NCBI RefSeq assembly: GCF_004006635.1
Contig: NZ_CP034842.1
Span: 744,001-808,000 of the forward strand
Reading direction: 5' to 3'
From: Fusobacterium necrophorum subsp. necrophorum
GTDB taxonomy: Bacteria; Fusobacteriota; Fusobacteriia; Fusobacteriales; Fusobacteriaceae
Length of the DNA stretch: 64,000 nt
Shown here: piece after piece, positions 45,452 through 54,145 of the stretch
Layout: every line of letters starts with the position of its first letter
How positions within the stretch are numbered: position 1 is the first letter of the stretch
Notes under the pieces: generated by a model
The model's database searches: none
What the model saw: only the letters and a program-made list of their open reading frames with translations
Told to the model about the DNA's origin: nothing
Position numbers and translations under genes: made by a program

Positions 45452-45823
45452 ATGCAAAATAATCGCAAAAAAGGAAACGAATATGAAGAGAGAGCGGTTA
45501 GTCTTTTGCAGGAGAAGGCATATCGTATTTTGGCCAGAAATTTTAGAACTTCTATCGGAGAAATTGATATTATTGCTGAAAAAGATGATATTTTGGTATT
45601 TGTGGAAGTCAAATATCGAAAAAATAGAAATTTCGGTTATGGAAAAGAAGCTGTCAATTCTCAGAAATTATTGAAAATTTTTCGAGTGGCGGAATACTAT
45701 AGGAGTCGTTGTACAAAACCATATCAAAAAATGAGAATTGATGTGATTCATTTTTTAGGAGATACTTATTTTTGGGATCAAGATGTCGCATGGGGTGATG
45801 AAATTGGATGTGAAATGTTCTAA
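45452..45823 (+). CDS. YraN/UPF0102 family nuclease-like protein
   Basis: 123 residues. NRKKGNEYEERAVSLLQEKAYRILARNFRTSIGEIDIIAEKDDILVFVEVKYRKN carries the family's nuclease-like core: E, GEIDII, VFVEVK. A Holliday-junction-resolvase-like fold of unknown activity. Commonly found beside rnhB, as here (17 bases after it). Overlaps the following zinc-ribbon gene. Confidence 0.93.
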   Translation: MQNNRKKGNEYEERAVSLLQEKAYRILARNFRTSIGEIDIIAEKDDILVFVEVKYRKNRNFGYGKEAVNSQKLLKIFRVAEYYRSRCTKPYQKMRIDVIHFLGDTYFWDQDVAWGDEIGCEMF

Positions 45824-46007
45824 GTGCGGAAGTAAAGTCTATGAAGTCAGAAATGTCATATTACCTGAAAAAAAACAAGGAATGAAATTAGAACTAAATC
45901 TTTATTATGTGAAAACTTGCTTGGATTGCGGGTATAGTGAGTTTTATTTAGCAAAGGTTGTGGATAAAGATGAAAAAGCGGTTCCTGTTCCTAAAGCGGA
46001 GTATTAG
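45798..46007 (+). CDS. small zinc-ribbon protein
   Basis: 69 residues with two CxxC knuckles, CSKCGSKVYEVRN near the N-terminus and CLDCGYSEFYLAKVV near the C-terminus. A nucleic-acid-binding type zinc ribbon of unknown function. GGGGTG ribosome site directly precedes the ATG, which lies 26 bases inside yraN. Tail VPVPKAEY overlaps the comF start. Confidence 0.85.
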   Translation: MKLDVKCSKCGSKVYEVRNVILPEKKQGMKLELNLYYVKTCLDCGYSEFYLAKVVDKDEKAVPVPKAEY

Positions 46008-46638
46008 AAACTTATTTTTTGTAGATTCTTGTTGCCTGTGTGAGAAAAGTTTAAGCATGGGAGAGCTTCTTTTTTGTGATCCTTGTTTTCGAACTTGGAA
46101 AGAGAAATCTTTGCTGCGATATTATGAGGGATATTACTATGTTCATCTCTATCAGGAACCGATACGTTCTTGGATACATGAATATAAATTTCGAGGGAGA
46201 AGAGACTTTGGAAATGTTTTTGCAAAATGGATGAAAAAAGCTTTTTGGGAATGTTGCAGGCAACATGAAATTGAAGTCGTCATTCCGGTCCCTATTCATG
46301 AAGAAAGGAGATTGGAGAGAGGATTCAATCAAACGGAAGAAATGTTGGATTATTTAGGAGTTTCTTATTTCAGAATGGAACGAAGAAAGAATACGGAAGC
46401 TCTATACCGATATTCCGGTAGGGAAGATAGACAGGAGAAAATGGAAGGAGCTTTCACTTGTCCGTTTTCTCTGGAGGGAAAAAATGTATTACTTTTTGAT
46501 GATATTGTAACGACGGGAACGACAATGTCGGAGATGAAAAAAGCCATTTGGAAGAAAGGAAAGCCAAATAAAATTGTGATATTTGCATTCAGTTTATCGG
46601 AAAGAGTAAAAATAGAGCAAAAGAGTCGTGGAAAATAA
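45970..46638 (+). CDS. comF: ComF-family phosphoribosyltransferase-like protein
   Basis: 222 residues. N-terminal zinc knuckle CCLCEKSLSMGELLFCDPCF, middle VIPVPIHEERRLERGFNQTE, and the PRPP-loop VLLFDDIVTTGTTMSEM. ComF takes part in DNA uptake or handling of single-stranded DNA in competent bacteria. It starts inside the zinc-ribbon gene (38-base overlap); an in-frame TTG four codons earlier is an alternative start. Last of the rluD-rnhB-yraN-zinc ribbon-comF string. Confidence 0.92.
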   Translation: MKKRFLFLKRSIRNLFFVDSCCLCEKSLSMGELLFCDPCFRTWKEKSLLRYYEGYYYVHLYQEPIRSWIHEYKFRGRRDFGNVFAKWMKKAFWECCRQHEIEVVIPVPIHEERRLERGFNQTEEMLDYLGVSYFRMERRKNTEALYRYSGREDRQEKMEGAFTCPFSLEGKNVLLFDDIVTTGTTMSEMKKAIWKKGKPNKIVIFAFSLSERVKIEQKSRGK

Positions 46639-46786
46639 TCATGGAAATATTTGAAAAAGAAAAATCTCTATGTTATGATAAGGCAATCAAAAGTACATTA
46701 GGACAGAATTACTGTTATATTATAAAAAATAATAAAAAGGAGGTTGTGTGATAAACGTAAGAAAGGATTTATCATACAAGAAAAAA

Positions 46787-47539
46787 ATGAGAAGAACTGT
46801 GATTGCAGGAAACTGGAAAATGAACAAAACAAATCAAGAAGCTGTGGAAATGCTTCATCAATTAAAAGAAGAGGTAGCAGGAATTTCTGAAGTGGATATT
46901 GTGATTGGGGCTCCTTTTACTTGCTTAGCAGCTGCAGTGGAAGAAACGAGGGGAAGTAATATAAAAATTGCTGCAGAAAATGTTTATCCGAAGGATTCCG
47001 GAGCCTATACCGGAGAAATTTCTCCCAAGATGTTAAAGGCAATTGGGGTAGAATATGTTATTTTGGGTCATTCGGAAAGAAGAGAATATTTTCAGGAAAG
47101 CGATGAGTTCATCAATCAAAAAGTAAAGGCTGTGTTACGAGAGGGAATGCTTCCTATTCTTTGTATCGGAGAAAAATTGGAAGACAGAGAAGAAGGAAAG
47201 ACAAATATGGTCAATGAAAAACAACTTCGTGGAGCTTTGGCGGGAATTTCTGCAGAAGAGGCGGCGAAGATTATTATTGCCTATGAACCTGTTTGGGCAA
47301 TTGGAACCGGAAAAACGGCAACTCCTGAATTGGCTCAAGAAACACATGCGGAAATTCGAAATGTTTTAGTATCTCTATTCGGTGAAGTTGGAGAAAGCAT
47401 GACAATTCAATATGGAGGTTCCATGAAACCTGAAAATGCAAAAGAATTATTGGCACAAAAAGATATTGACGGCGGACTGATTGGGGGAGCTTCCTTAGAG
47501 GCAAAATCATTCGCAGCCATTGTAAGAGCAGAAAGATAG
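46787..47539 (+). CDS. tpiA: triosephosphate isomerase
   Basis: 250 residues from the ATG, the normal length. RTVIAGNWKMNK, GHSERREYF with catalytic His, AYEPVWAIGTGKTATPE with catalytic Glu, and IQYGGSMKPEN / DGGLIGGASL phosphate loops. The start is uncertain: the strong AAAAAGGAGG at 46734-46743 lies 44 bases before this ATG but only 4 before an in-frame GTG at 46748, which would add 13 basic residues. Directly followed by gpmI, so two glycolytic steps share one transcript. Confidence 0.95.
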   Translation: MRRTVIAGNWKMNKTNQEAVEMLHQLKEEVAGISEVDIVIGAPFTCLAAAVEETRGSNIKIAAENVYPKDSGAYTGEISPKMLKAIGVEYVILGHSERREYFQESDEFINQKVKAVLREGMLPILCIGEKLEDREEGKTNMVNEKQLRGALAGISAEEAAKIIIAYEPVWAIGTGKTATPELAQETHAEIRNVLVSLFGEVGESMTIQYGGSMKPENAKELLAQKDIDGGLIGGASLEAKSFAAIVRAER

Positions 47540-47553
47540 AAGGAGATTGGGAA

Positions 47554-49074
47554 ATGAAAAAGCCGGTAATGTTGGTGATTATGGATGGTTGGGGTATCAA
47601 TGAGAACAAGGAAGAAAAAAATGCAATCCGAGAAGCGAAGCCCCATAATCTATTAAAATTGGAGGAAAACTATCCTCATGCGAGGCTACAGGCTTCCGGA
47701 GAAGCGGTGGGTTTGCCGGAAGGACAAATGGGAAATTCCGAAGTGGGACATTTGAATATCGGAGCGGGACGGGTTGTCTATCAACCTCTGGTAGAAATCA
47801 GTGTGGATATTCGAAAGAGAGATTTTTTCAGAAAAGCGGCTCTGGTGGAAGCCTTTGAGTATGCCAAGAAGCATCAGGTAAAAATACATTTTGGGGGCTT
47901 GCTTTCTCCGGGAGGGGTGCACTCTCATACAGAGCATTTATATGGGCTCTTAGAAATGTCGAAAAAATATAACTTATCGGAAGTATATGTACATGCTTTT
48001 TTGGACGGACGGGATACACCGCCTTCTTCCGCGATAAACTATGTCAAAGAGTTGGAAGAAAAAATGAAAGAACTTGGTGTCGGAAAGCTTGCCAGTCTGT
48101 CAGGAAGATACTATGCCATGGATCGGGATAAAAACTGGGATAGAGTCGAAATGGCGTATCGAGCCATGGTTTTAGGAGAAGGAAATCACGGAAAGACAGC
48201 CGTAGAAGTCTTGGAATCTTCTTACACAGAGGGAAAAACCGATGAATTTGTTCTTCCTACCTTAGTGGACGAAAGAGGAAAGATAGGAAAAGGAGAAGTT
48301 TTCATCAATTTTAATTTTCGACCGGACCGAGCCAGAGAAATAACAAGAGCCTTGAATGATAAAGAGTTTACAGCCTTTTCAAGAGAACATCTGGATTTAA
48401 AATTTTATTGTATGAGGCAATATGATACCGGTATAGAAGCAAAAGTTATTTATGAAGATAAAAATATTCTGAACACCTTTGGAGAAGTTATATCCAAAGC
48501 GGGATTAAAACAACTGAGAACGGCAGAAACTGAAAAATATGCTCATGTTACTTTTTTCTTCAATGGAGGGAAAGAAACGCAATATGAGGGAGAAGATAGA
48601 ATTTTGGTTCCCTCTCCTAAAGTAGCCACCTATGACTTGCAGCCGGAAATGTCCGCTTATGAAGTGACGGAAGGAGTGTTGGAAGCTTTAGATAAAGATA
48701 TCTATGACGTTATCATTCTAAATTTTGCAAATACAGATATGGTAGGACATACCGGAGTTATGGAAGCTACCGTGAAAGCAGTGCAAACAGTTGATGCATG
48801 TATAGGGAAAATAGCAGATAAAATTTTGGAAAAAGACGGAGTATTGTTGATTACAGCAGATCATGGAAATGCGGATTTGATGGAAGATCCTCTTACAAGA
48901 GTTCCATTTACTGCTCATACGACAAACGAAGTTCCATGTATTTTGGTATCCAATCGTTATCGAAATGTTACTTTAAAAAATGGAGCTCTATGTGATTTAG
49001 CTCCTACCTTACTGTATTTTCTAGGGATTGAACAGCCGGCAGAAATGAATGGAAGCTGTTTGATAGAGAAGTAA
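47554..49074 (+). CDS. gpmI: 2,3-bisphosphoglycerate-independent phosphoglycerate mutase
   Basis: 506 residues, two-metal alkaline phosphatase superfamily. MLVIMDGWGINEN (metal Asp), nucleophile Ser in QMGNSEVGHLNIGAGRVVYQ, FLDGRDTPPSSA, RYYAMDRDKNWDR, ANTDMVGHTGVMEA and ITADHGNADLM. Full length. The ATG lies 15 bases after tpiA with GAAGGAGA as ribosome site. Confidence 0.97.
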   Translation: MKKPVMLVIMDGWGINENKEEKNAIREAKPHNLLKLEENYPHARLQASGEAVGLPEGQMGNSEVGHLNIGAGRVVYQPLVEISVDIRKRDFFRKAALVEAFEYAKKHQVKIHFGGLLSPGGVHSHTEHLYGLLEMSKKYNLSEVYVHAFLDGRDTPPSSAINYVKELEEKMKELGVGKLASLSGRYYAMDRDKNWDRVEMAYRAMVLGEGNHGKTAVEVLESSYTEGKTDEFVLPTLVDERGKIGKGEVFINFNFRPDRAREITRALNDKEFTAFSREHLDLKFYCMRQYDTGIEAKVIYEDKNILNTFGEVISKAGLKQLRTAETEKYAHVTFFFNGGKETQYEGEDRILVPSPKVATYDLQPEMSAYEVTEGVLEALDKDIYDVIILNFANTDMVGHTGVMEATVKAVQTVDACIGKIADKILEKDGVLLITADHGNADLMEDPLTRVPFTAHTTNEVPCILVSNRYRNVTLKNGALCDLAPTLLYFLGIEQPAEMNGSCLIEK

Positions 49075-49090
49075 AAAATCTTGAGATTAC

Positions 49091-49120
49091 AAGCAGTTAG
49101 AAAAGTCTAGCTGCTTTTTC
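49091..49120 (+). terminator. terminator of tpiA-gpmI
   Basis: AAGCAGTTAGA, AAAG loop, TCTAGCTGCTT (one G-U pair), then TTTC. Confidence 0.85.
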
Positions 49121-49298
49121 TTTCAAGGATTTATAATATATACATATTTTTTATAGAATCATCAATAATCTATATGGTTTATGAAAGAGTAGTAAAAAAG
49201 GGACTTTACTGCCAAAAATAAAACAAGGCGGTTGACAAAAGAACATAAATGTGGTAAAAAAAGAGCATAGTAACATATTTATAGGGAGGGAAAAATTT

Positions 49299-50783
49299 AT
49301 GAAAGCGTTTTTGAAATTGAGTCCGGTATTGGTATTGGCGGCTTTAATGGTAGCTGGATATGATGCTTTGATTGCAGCACCTATAGCAACCATATATGCT
49401 TGTGTGGTGGCCATGTTGACAGAAAAAACAAAATTTCAATCTGTCATTGATGCGGCAATTGCCAGTGTAAGAGAAATTCAAGTGGCTTTGTTTATCTTAA
49501 TGATTGCCTATGCCATGGCGGAAGCATTTATGTCCACAGGAGTAGGAGCTTCCATTATCATCATTGCTTTGAAATTTGGAATTACCGGGAAAACGGTTGC
49601 TTTGGTAGGAGCGATTGTCACCGCAGTTCTATCCATTGCAACAGGGACTTCTTGGGGAACTTTCGCAGCCTGTGCACCGGTATTTTTATGGTTAAATCAT
49701 ATTGTAGGCGGAAGCATTACTTTAACCTTAGGAGCTATTGCAGGGGGAGCTTGTTTTGGAGATAATATCGGATTGATTTCCGACACTACTATTGTATCCT
49801 CCGGAATTCAGGGAGTAGAAGTTGTTAGAAGAATTCGACACCAAGGAGTTTGGTCAGGATTGGTTTTATTGTCGGGAGTAATTCTATTCGGAGTATTTGG
49901 AGTGGTGATGAACTTGCCTTCTACGGTTGGAGATGCTGCCGAAGCAATTTCTAAAATTACTCCGGAAGTATGGGCTCAATTGGCAGAAAAAAGGGAATCT
50001 GCAGTCAAATTATTGGAACAAGTACAGGCAGGAGTTCCATTATATATGGTAATACCTTTGATTGTTGTATTGGTTTTAGCTTTTGCAGGATTTCAAACAT
50101 TCATTTGTCTGTTCTCAGGAGTGATTCTGTCCTATGTCTTCGGATATTTTGCGGGAACGGTAGGAACGATAAATGAATATTTGGATATGTGTATGGAAGG
50201 GTTTGCTTCTGCAGGAGGATGGGTTGTTGTTATGATGATGTGGGTAGCCGCCTTCGGTGGAGTCATGAAGATGATGAATGCTTTCCGACCTCTTTCCGAC
50301 TTATTGGGAAGAATGGCCAGAAATGTAAGACAACTGATGTTCTTCAATGGATGTCTGTCCATCTTCGGAAACGCAGCTCTTGCAGATGAAATGGCACAAA
50401 TCGTAACGATTGGACCTATTATCAAAGAATTGGTGGAAGAAAATATTGAAGCCTCCGAAGAAGATATGTATATTTTGAAATTGAGAAATGCGACTTTCTC
50501 CGATGCGATGGGTGTATTTGGATCACAATTGATTCCATGGCACGTATATATCGGATATTATTTAGGAATTATCGGAATTGTATATCCGATTTATGAATTT
50601 AAACCGATTGATTTGATTCAATATAACTTTATTGCATATATTGCGGTTATCAGTATGTTGGTATTAACCTTGACAGGATTGGATCGCTTAGTTCCGTTGT
50701 TTGCTCTTCCGGCGGAACCGAAAGTTCGATTGAGAACAAAAGAGGAAAGAGAAGCCTATATGAACGCTAAAAAAGAAAAATAG
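49299..50783 (+). CDS. NhaC-family Na+/H+ antiporter-like transporter
   Basis: 494 residues with about twelve membrane helices. ATGTSWGTFAACAPVFLW and GGACFGDNIGLISDTTIVSSGIQG are NhaC-superfamily signatures, and a second polar motif follows at NAALADEMAQIVTIGP and SDAMGVFGSQLIPWH. Family members exchange Na+ for H+ or carry amino acids and dicarboxylates (e.g. malate/lactate), so the exact cargo is open. Start at the ATG after GGGAGGG; the frame runs further upstream without a ribosome site. Confidence 0.85.
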   Translation: MKAFLKLSPVLVLAALMVAGYDALIAAPIATIYACVVAMLTEKTKFQSVIDAAIASVREIQVALFILMIAYAMAEAFMSTGVGASIIIIALKFGITGKTVALVGAIVTAVLSIATGTSWGTFAACAPVFLWLNHIVGGSITLTLGAIAGGACFGDNIGLISDTTIVSSGIQGVEVVRRIRHQGVWSGLVLLSGVILFGVFGVVMNLPSTVGDAAEAISKITPEVWAQLAEKRESAVKLLEQVQAGVPLYMVIPLIVVLVLAFAGFQTFICLFSGVILSYVFGYFAGTVGTINEYLDMCMEGFASAGGWVVVMMMWVAAFGGVMKMMNAFRPLSDLLGRMARNVRQLMFFNGCLSIFGNAALADEMAQIVTIGPIIKELVEENIEASEEDMYILKLRNATFSDAMGVFGSQLIPWHVYIGYYLGIIGIVYPIYEFKPIDLIQYNFIAYIAVISMLVLTLTGLDRLVPLFALPAEPKVRLRTKEEREAYMNAKKEK

Positions 50784-50804
50784 GAATTAGTATTGAAATA
50801 TCAA

Positions 50805-50834
50805 GCTATGGAGTAGGTGCTCCATAGCCTTTTT
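50805..50834 (+). terminator. terminator of the NhaC-type gene
   Basis: GCTATGGAG, 6-base loop, CTCCATAGC, then CTTTTTATT. Confidence 0.92.
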
Positions 50835-50989
50835 ATTATATAGGAAAGTATAAATTTAAAGAGATAGGAAAATAATAAAAAAAAAGAATTTACGGAAATA
50901 TAAATTGTAATTAAGAGTAAAATTATAGAAAAGTTATAGAAAAATAAGAAATTGTTGAATGCAAAAAGCTCTAATAAAATTAGAGAAAA

Positions 50990-52189
50990 TTAAGGATATA
51001 TTTTATGAATTTCATACCCAGACCAGAGGGAGGTTAAAAATAATTCTTTTACTTTTAGCTTTATCTTACAAAAAGGACAAATAAAAGGATTAATATCAAA
51101 AGTTTCTAAAGAAGATTTCACATAAAAAGAAAGTTCAAATTGCTTTTTCTTTTTAAAATTAAGAATAACTTTTTTTAGTTTAGAATTTAAATGCCTAGCA
51201 TAAAACCCAAATCTAGAAATAGATTTAAAGTTTTTAGGTGGAAGATGAATAAGAATCTGTTGAACAAATTCATCAATAGGCATTGTGCGATATTTTTTAT
51301 TTTTATTATCAGCTAAATCTTGATAGAAAAAAGTAACTTCTTTATCGTTAAAATTAACAATTTTATATTCTGCAATTGGAGCTCGCGCAAGATATCTTCC
51401 AAGATACTTTATGATTCCGGCAGTTGAATTAAGTTCTGTAGATCCTACATTAAAAAATAGGCGAACATCTTTTTTGTATAGTTCTCTAACTGATTTGAGC
51501 GCTTTTTTCTTAATGTTTTCAGAGTAGTTTCCATTTTTTACAATATCAAGTACTAAAAAACGCCATTGTTTAGCAATAGAATTAACATGAAAATATTCCA
51601 ATTTTCTAAAAGTTAGTTTTTTAGTAAACCCACCCAGCGAAACAAGCGCATGGATGTGTGGATTTCATTTGAGGTCACGACCAAAGGTATGAATAATTGT
51701 GACAAGCCCATAATGAACAATATCAGTATCAGTAAAGTAATTAGGAGAAGATTTAGGAATTTTCTTTTTTCTTTGAGTTTTTTTATTAATATTGTGAAAC
51801 TGATATTTAAAAATTTCATTAACGGCTTCAGCGAGTTTTCTAAGTAAAGTTCGATCATAACAAAAAAACATTCTTAATTCTTCAGGAATGGTAAAAAGAA
51901 CATGCCTATGAGGGATATTAAGAATATCTCTTTGCATATTAGAAGCCCAAACAGAAGAATATTTGAAACCACAAGTAGGACAGAGTTTAGATTTGCAAGA
52001 GATAGGAAAAGTATGAAAGTGACCGCATTTTTTACAAGAATATTTAACAAAACCTTTGCTAATATCTCTACAAAGTAAAAATTTATCAAGAGAAAATTTG
52101 ATAAATTCAAGATGTTCATGCGCAACAAAAGACTTGATAAAATTGAAGATATGTGTTAGATTAGTTAAGAGTAATATTTCTTTAATCAT
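50990..52189 (-). pseudogene. IS91-like transposase interrupted by a nonsense codon
   Basis: One frame of 399 codons broken only by a TGA at 51665-51667. The upstream part (174 residues) has the N-terminal zinc site CKKCGHFHTFP...CKSKLCPTCGFKYS and ends HTFGRDLK. The stop replaces the Trp of the DLKWNPHVHAL motif seen in copy 2, just before the HUH residues NPHIHAL. The remainder continues LEYFHVNSIAKQW to the end with GIIKYLGRYLARAPIAEYKIVN. Other Trp codons are TGG, so this is a point mutation, not recoding. More AT-rich than copy 2. Confidence 0.88.
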
Positions 52190-52244
52190 AAGAAGTAGCT
52201 CCTTTCTGTATTTTTTTTCGCAATTAAATTTTACAGAAAAAGAG

Positions 52245-52284
52245 AGCCGATTGCAAAAGATTTTTTTAAAATCTGCAATCGGCT
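52245..52284. repeat. right-end hairpin of IS91-like copy 1
   Basis: AGCCGATTGCA / TGCAATCGGCT, 11-base stem, with an inner GATTTT/AAAATC extension; followed by TTTTTTTATTCTTT. It may act as rolling-circle end signal and as a terminator shielding the transposase from outside transcription. Confidence 0.8.
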
Positions 52285-52309
52285 TTTTTTATTCTTTAGG
52301 AAATTATAA
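52283..52309 (+). repeat. 27-base repeat, copy B (beside IS91-like copy 1)
   Basis: Identical to 21359-21385. Starts in the T run of the hairpin and extends beyond the element. Confidence 0.85.
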
Positions 52310-52416
52310 ATGGAAAGAAGGAGTAAAATGTTTAAAAAAAATGTAGAGTTGAAGAAGGAAAAAGATGAAAAAAAAGAAAAAATATTTTTTTGCACGCGAA
52401 AAAACCTAATGAAATA

Positions 52417-53631
52417 TTAGGTTTTGGAAAGATATGAGATGTGAATTTTTCTTCCATACCAGCGTACCGTGATGTAAAGTTCTTTTTTCCTCATGGGGAT
52501 ATGGCAATTTGGGCATAGGAAAGGATGTATTTGAAAATTTTCTAGCATGGAGTTGACATAAAAGGAAAAAGGATTCTTCTTTTTCTTTTTTTGTAAGAAT
52601 GCCATATGTATTTTTAAAGTATCTGATTTTCTACGCGCATAAAAACCAAAACGAGAAATCATTTTAAAATGTTTTGGGGGAAGATGAATCAATACTTGTT
52701 GAATAAATTTTTCTCGAGACATGGTGATATATGTTTTTTTTTTGTGATTTGCCAAATCATGAAAAAAGAAAGTTACTTCTTTTTCTGTAACATTCACGAT
52801 TTTGTAATCAGCGATCGGAGCACGCGCAAGATATCTACCTAGATATTTCAAGAGTCCTTCCGCAGAATTGACTTCTTGTCTTCCCACCGAGAAAAAAAGT
52901 CGTGCATTTTCTTTGTAGAGTTTATTGGCTACTTGTTTTGCTTTTTCTTTCCAGATGGGATCTTGATAATTTCCGGATTGAATGAGTTGTAAGACGATAA
53001 ATTTCCATTGATTCGCAATGACATCTACATGAAAATAGTCTAATTTTTTCCATACAAAACGTTTATTAAATCCTCCCAAAGAAATGAGTGCATGCACATG
53101 AGGATTCCATTTTAAGTCTCTGCCAAAGGTATGAATTACAGTTATGAGTCCATAGTGTACAATATCAGATTCTGTAAAATAGTTTTTGGAATATTTCCCA
53201 ATTTTCTTTTTTCTTTTTCGTTTTTTATGAGTATTCTGAAACTGATAATCAAAGATTTGTTTGATTCCTAAAGTAAGTTTGTGTAGTAAAGAACGATCTA
53301 AGCAAAAAAAAGGTCTACATTCCTTAGGAATTGTGAAGAGTAGATGTCTATGAGGAACATTTAGAAGTTCATTTGTTATTTTTTGTGCCCAGACTTTAGA
53401 ATATTTATATCCACAGGTAGGACAAAGTCTAGTTTTACAAGTAATTGGGAATTTATGAGTAAGCCCACATTGAGGACAAGCAAAAGAGACGAAAGCTTTT
53501 TGATAATCAGCACAAAGTAAAAAAGCATTGAAAGATTTTATGAGGTGGAGAAAATGCGCAGGAGAAAAAAAAGGTTGGATATTTTGTAAAATATGTGGTA
53601 AATTAGAGGTAAGGAATAGGTCTTTTAACAT
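52417..53631 (-). CDS. IS91-like HUH transposase
   Basis: 404 residues. Zinc-binding N-terminus CPQCGLTHKFPITCKTRLCPTCGYKYSKVWA (about 51-81), then the rolling-circle nuclease core with HUH motif NPHVHALISLGGF, the GLLKYLGRYLARAPIADYKI segment with conserved Tyr, HLPPKHFKMISRFGFYA, and a C-terminal CPNCHIPM zinc knuckle. These match the IS91 / Transposase_32 family, which moves single-stranded by rolling circle and can mobilise flanking genes. Ribosome site GAAGGCGAT is weak. Confidence 0.9.
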   Translation of the reverse strand: MLKDLFLTSNLPHILQNIQPFFSPAHFLHLIKSFNAFLLCADYQKAFVSFACPQCGLTHKFPITCKTRLCPTCGYKYSKVWAQKITNELLNVPHRHLLFTIPKECRPFFCLDRSLLHKLTLGIKQIFDYQFQNTHKKRKRKKKIGKYSKNYFTESDIVHYGLITVIHTFGRDLKWNPHVHALISLGGFNKRFVWKKLDYFHVDVIANQWKFIVLQLIQSGNYQDPIWKEKAKQVANKLYKENARLFFSVGRQEVNSAEGLLKYLGRYLARAPIADYKIVNVTEKEVTFFFHDLANHKKKTYITMSREKFIQQVLIHLPPKHFKMISRFGFYARRKSDTLKIHMAFLQKKKKKNPFSFYVNSMLENFQIHPFLCPNCHIPMRKKELYITVRWYGRKIHISYLSKT

Positions 53632-53688
53632 AGGATCGCCTTCTTTCTGTAAATTTAGGTGTGGTAACTTTATTTTACAGAAAAAATC

Positions 53689-53726
53689 AGCCGATTGGAA
53701 GAGATTTTTTAAATCTCCAATCGGCT
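53689..53726. repeat. right-end hairpin of IS91-like copy 2
   Basis: AGCCGATTGGA / TCCAATCGGCT with inner AGATTT/AAATCT pairing. Nine of the first eleven stem bases equal those of copy 1, with compensating change on the other arm. Confidence 0.8.
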
Positions 53727-53849
53727 TTTTTTATTCTCTTCTCTCAGGTTTACAAAAAAGAGCTTTTGTGTTAGAATGTTGAAATATAAGAAAATTATAT
53801 TGAAATAAAAAGAAAATGAAGTTGTTTTCAAGATAAAGGAGGGATGGAA

Positions 53850-54119
53850 ATGAAATGTATTATTACAGTATTGGGAACAGATAAAGTGGGAATTATTGCA
53901 AAAGTCTGTACTTATCTATCTGAAGTAAATATCAATATTTTGGATATTTCTCAAACGATTATCGGGGGATATTTTAATATGATGATGATTGTAGATATAA
54001 CAGAAACTACTAAAAAAATAGAAGAAGTGAACGAAGAGCTTCTAAAGATTGGTAAAAAGATGGGAGTTATTATTACGACACAACATGAAGACATTTTTAA
54101 CTGTATGCATCGAGTGTAA
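53850..54119 (+). CDS. ACT-domain protein (UPF0237)
   Basis: 89 residues, a single ACT domain: MKCIITVLGTDKVGIIAKVCTYLSEVNINILDISQTI, with GxDKxGI, and a second half NMMMIVDITETT. Probably binds an amino acid. The first ATG touches AAGGAGGG, so the second (53850) is used. Always found with the UPF0210/PFL-like gene, which follows 26 bases later. It may be the regulatory partner of that protein. Function unproven. Confidence 0.9.
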   Translation: MKCIITVLGTDKVGIIAKVCTYLSEVNINILDISQTIIGGYFNMMMIVDITETTKKIEEVNEELLKIGKKMGVIITTQHEDIFNCMHRV

Positions 54120-54145
54120 TAGAGAGAAAAAACTAGGAGGACAAT

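Larger units (their letters stand above)
50961..52290 (-). mobile_element. IS91-like element, copy 1 (decayed)
   Basis: Carries a broken transposase, bounded on the left by a CTCTAAT/ATTAGAG hairpin (50969-50985) just after the stop, and on the right by a long AGCCGATTGCA/TGCAATCGGCT hairpin upstream of the gene. Copy 2 has hairpins of the same kind at both ends, so these are element ends. No terminal inverted repeats or duplications seen, as expected for rolling-circle transposons. Exact ends approximate. Confidence 0.65.
52390..53730 (-). mobile_element. IS91-like element, copy 2 (intact)
   Basis: Same orientation as copy 1 and about 100 bases from it. Left hairpin AAAACCTAAT/ATTAGGTTTT (52401-52425) overlaps the transposase stop. 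Right hairpin AGCCGATTGGA/TCCAATCGGCT at 53689-53726, followed by TTTTTTTATTCT as in copy 1. Transposase open throughout. Ends approximate. Confidence 0.68.

Noticed and set aside
50990..51601. Separate gene for the downstream half of IS91-like copy 1
   Set aside because: Same frame as the upstream half; it is the tail of one transposase broken by a single TGA.
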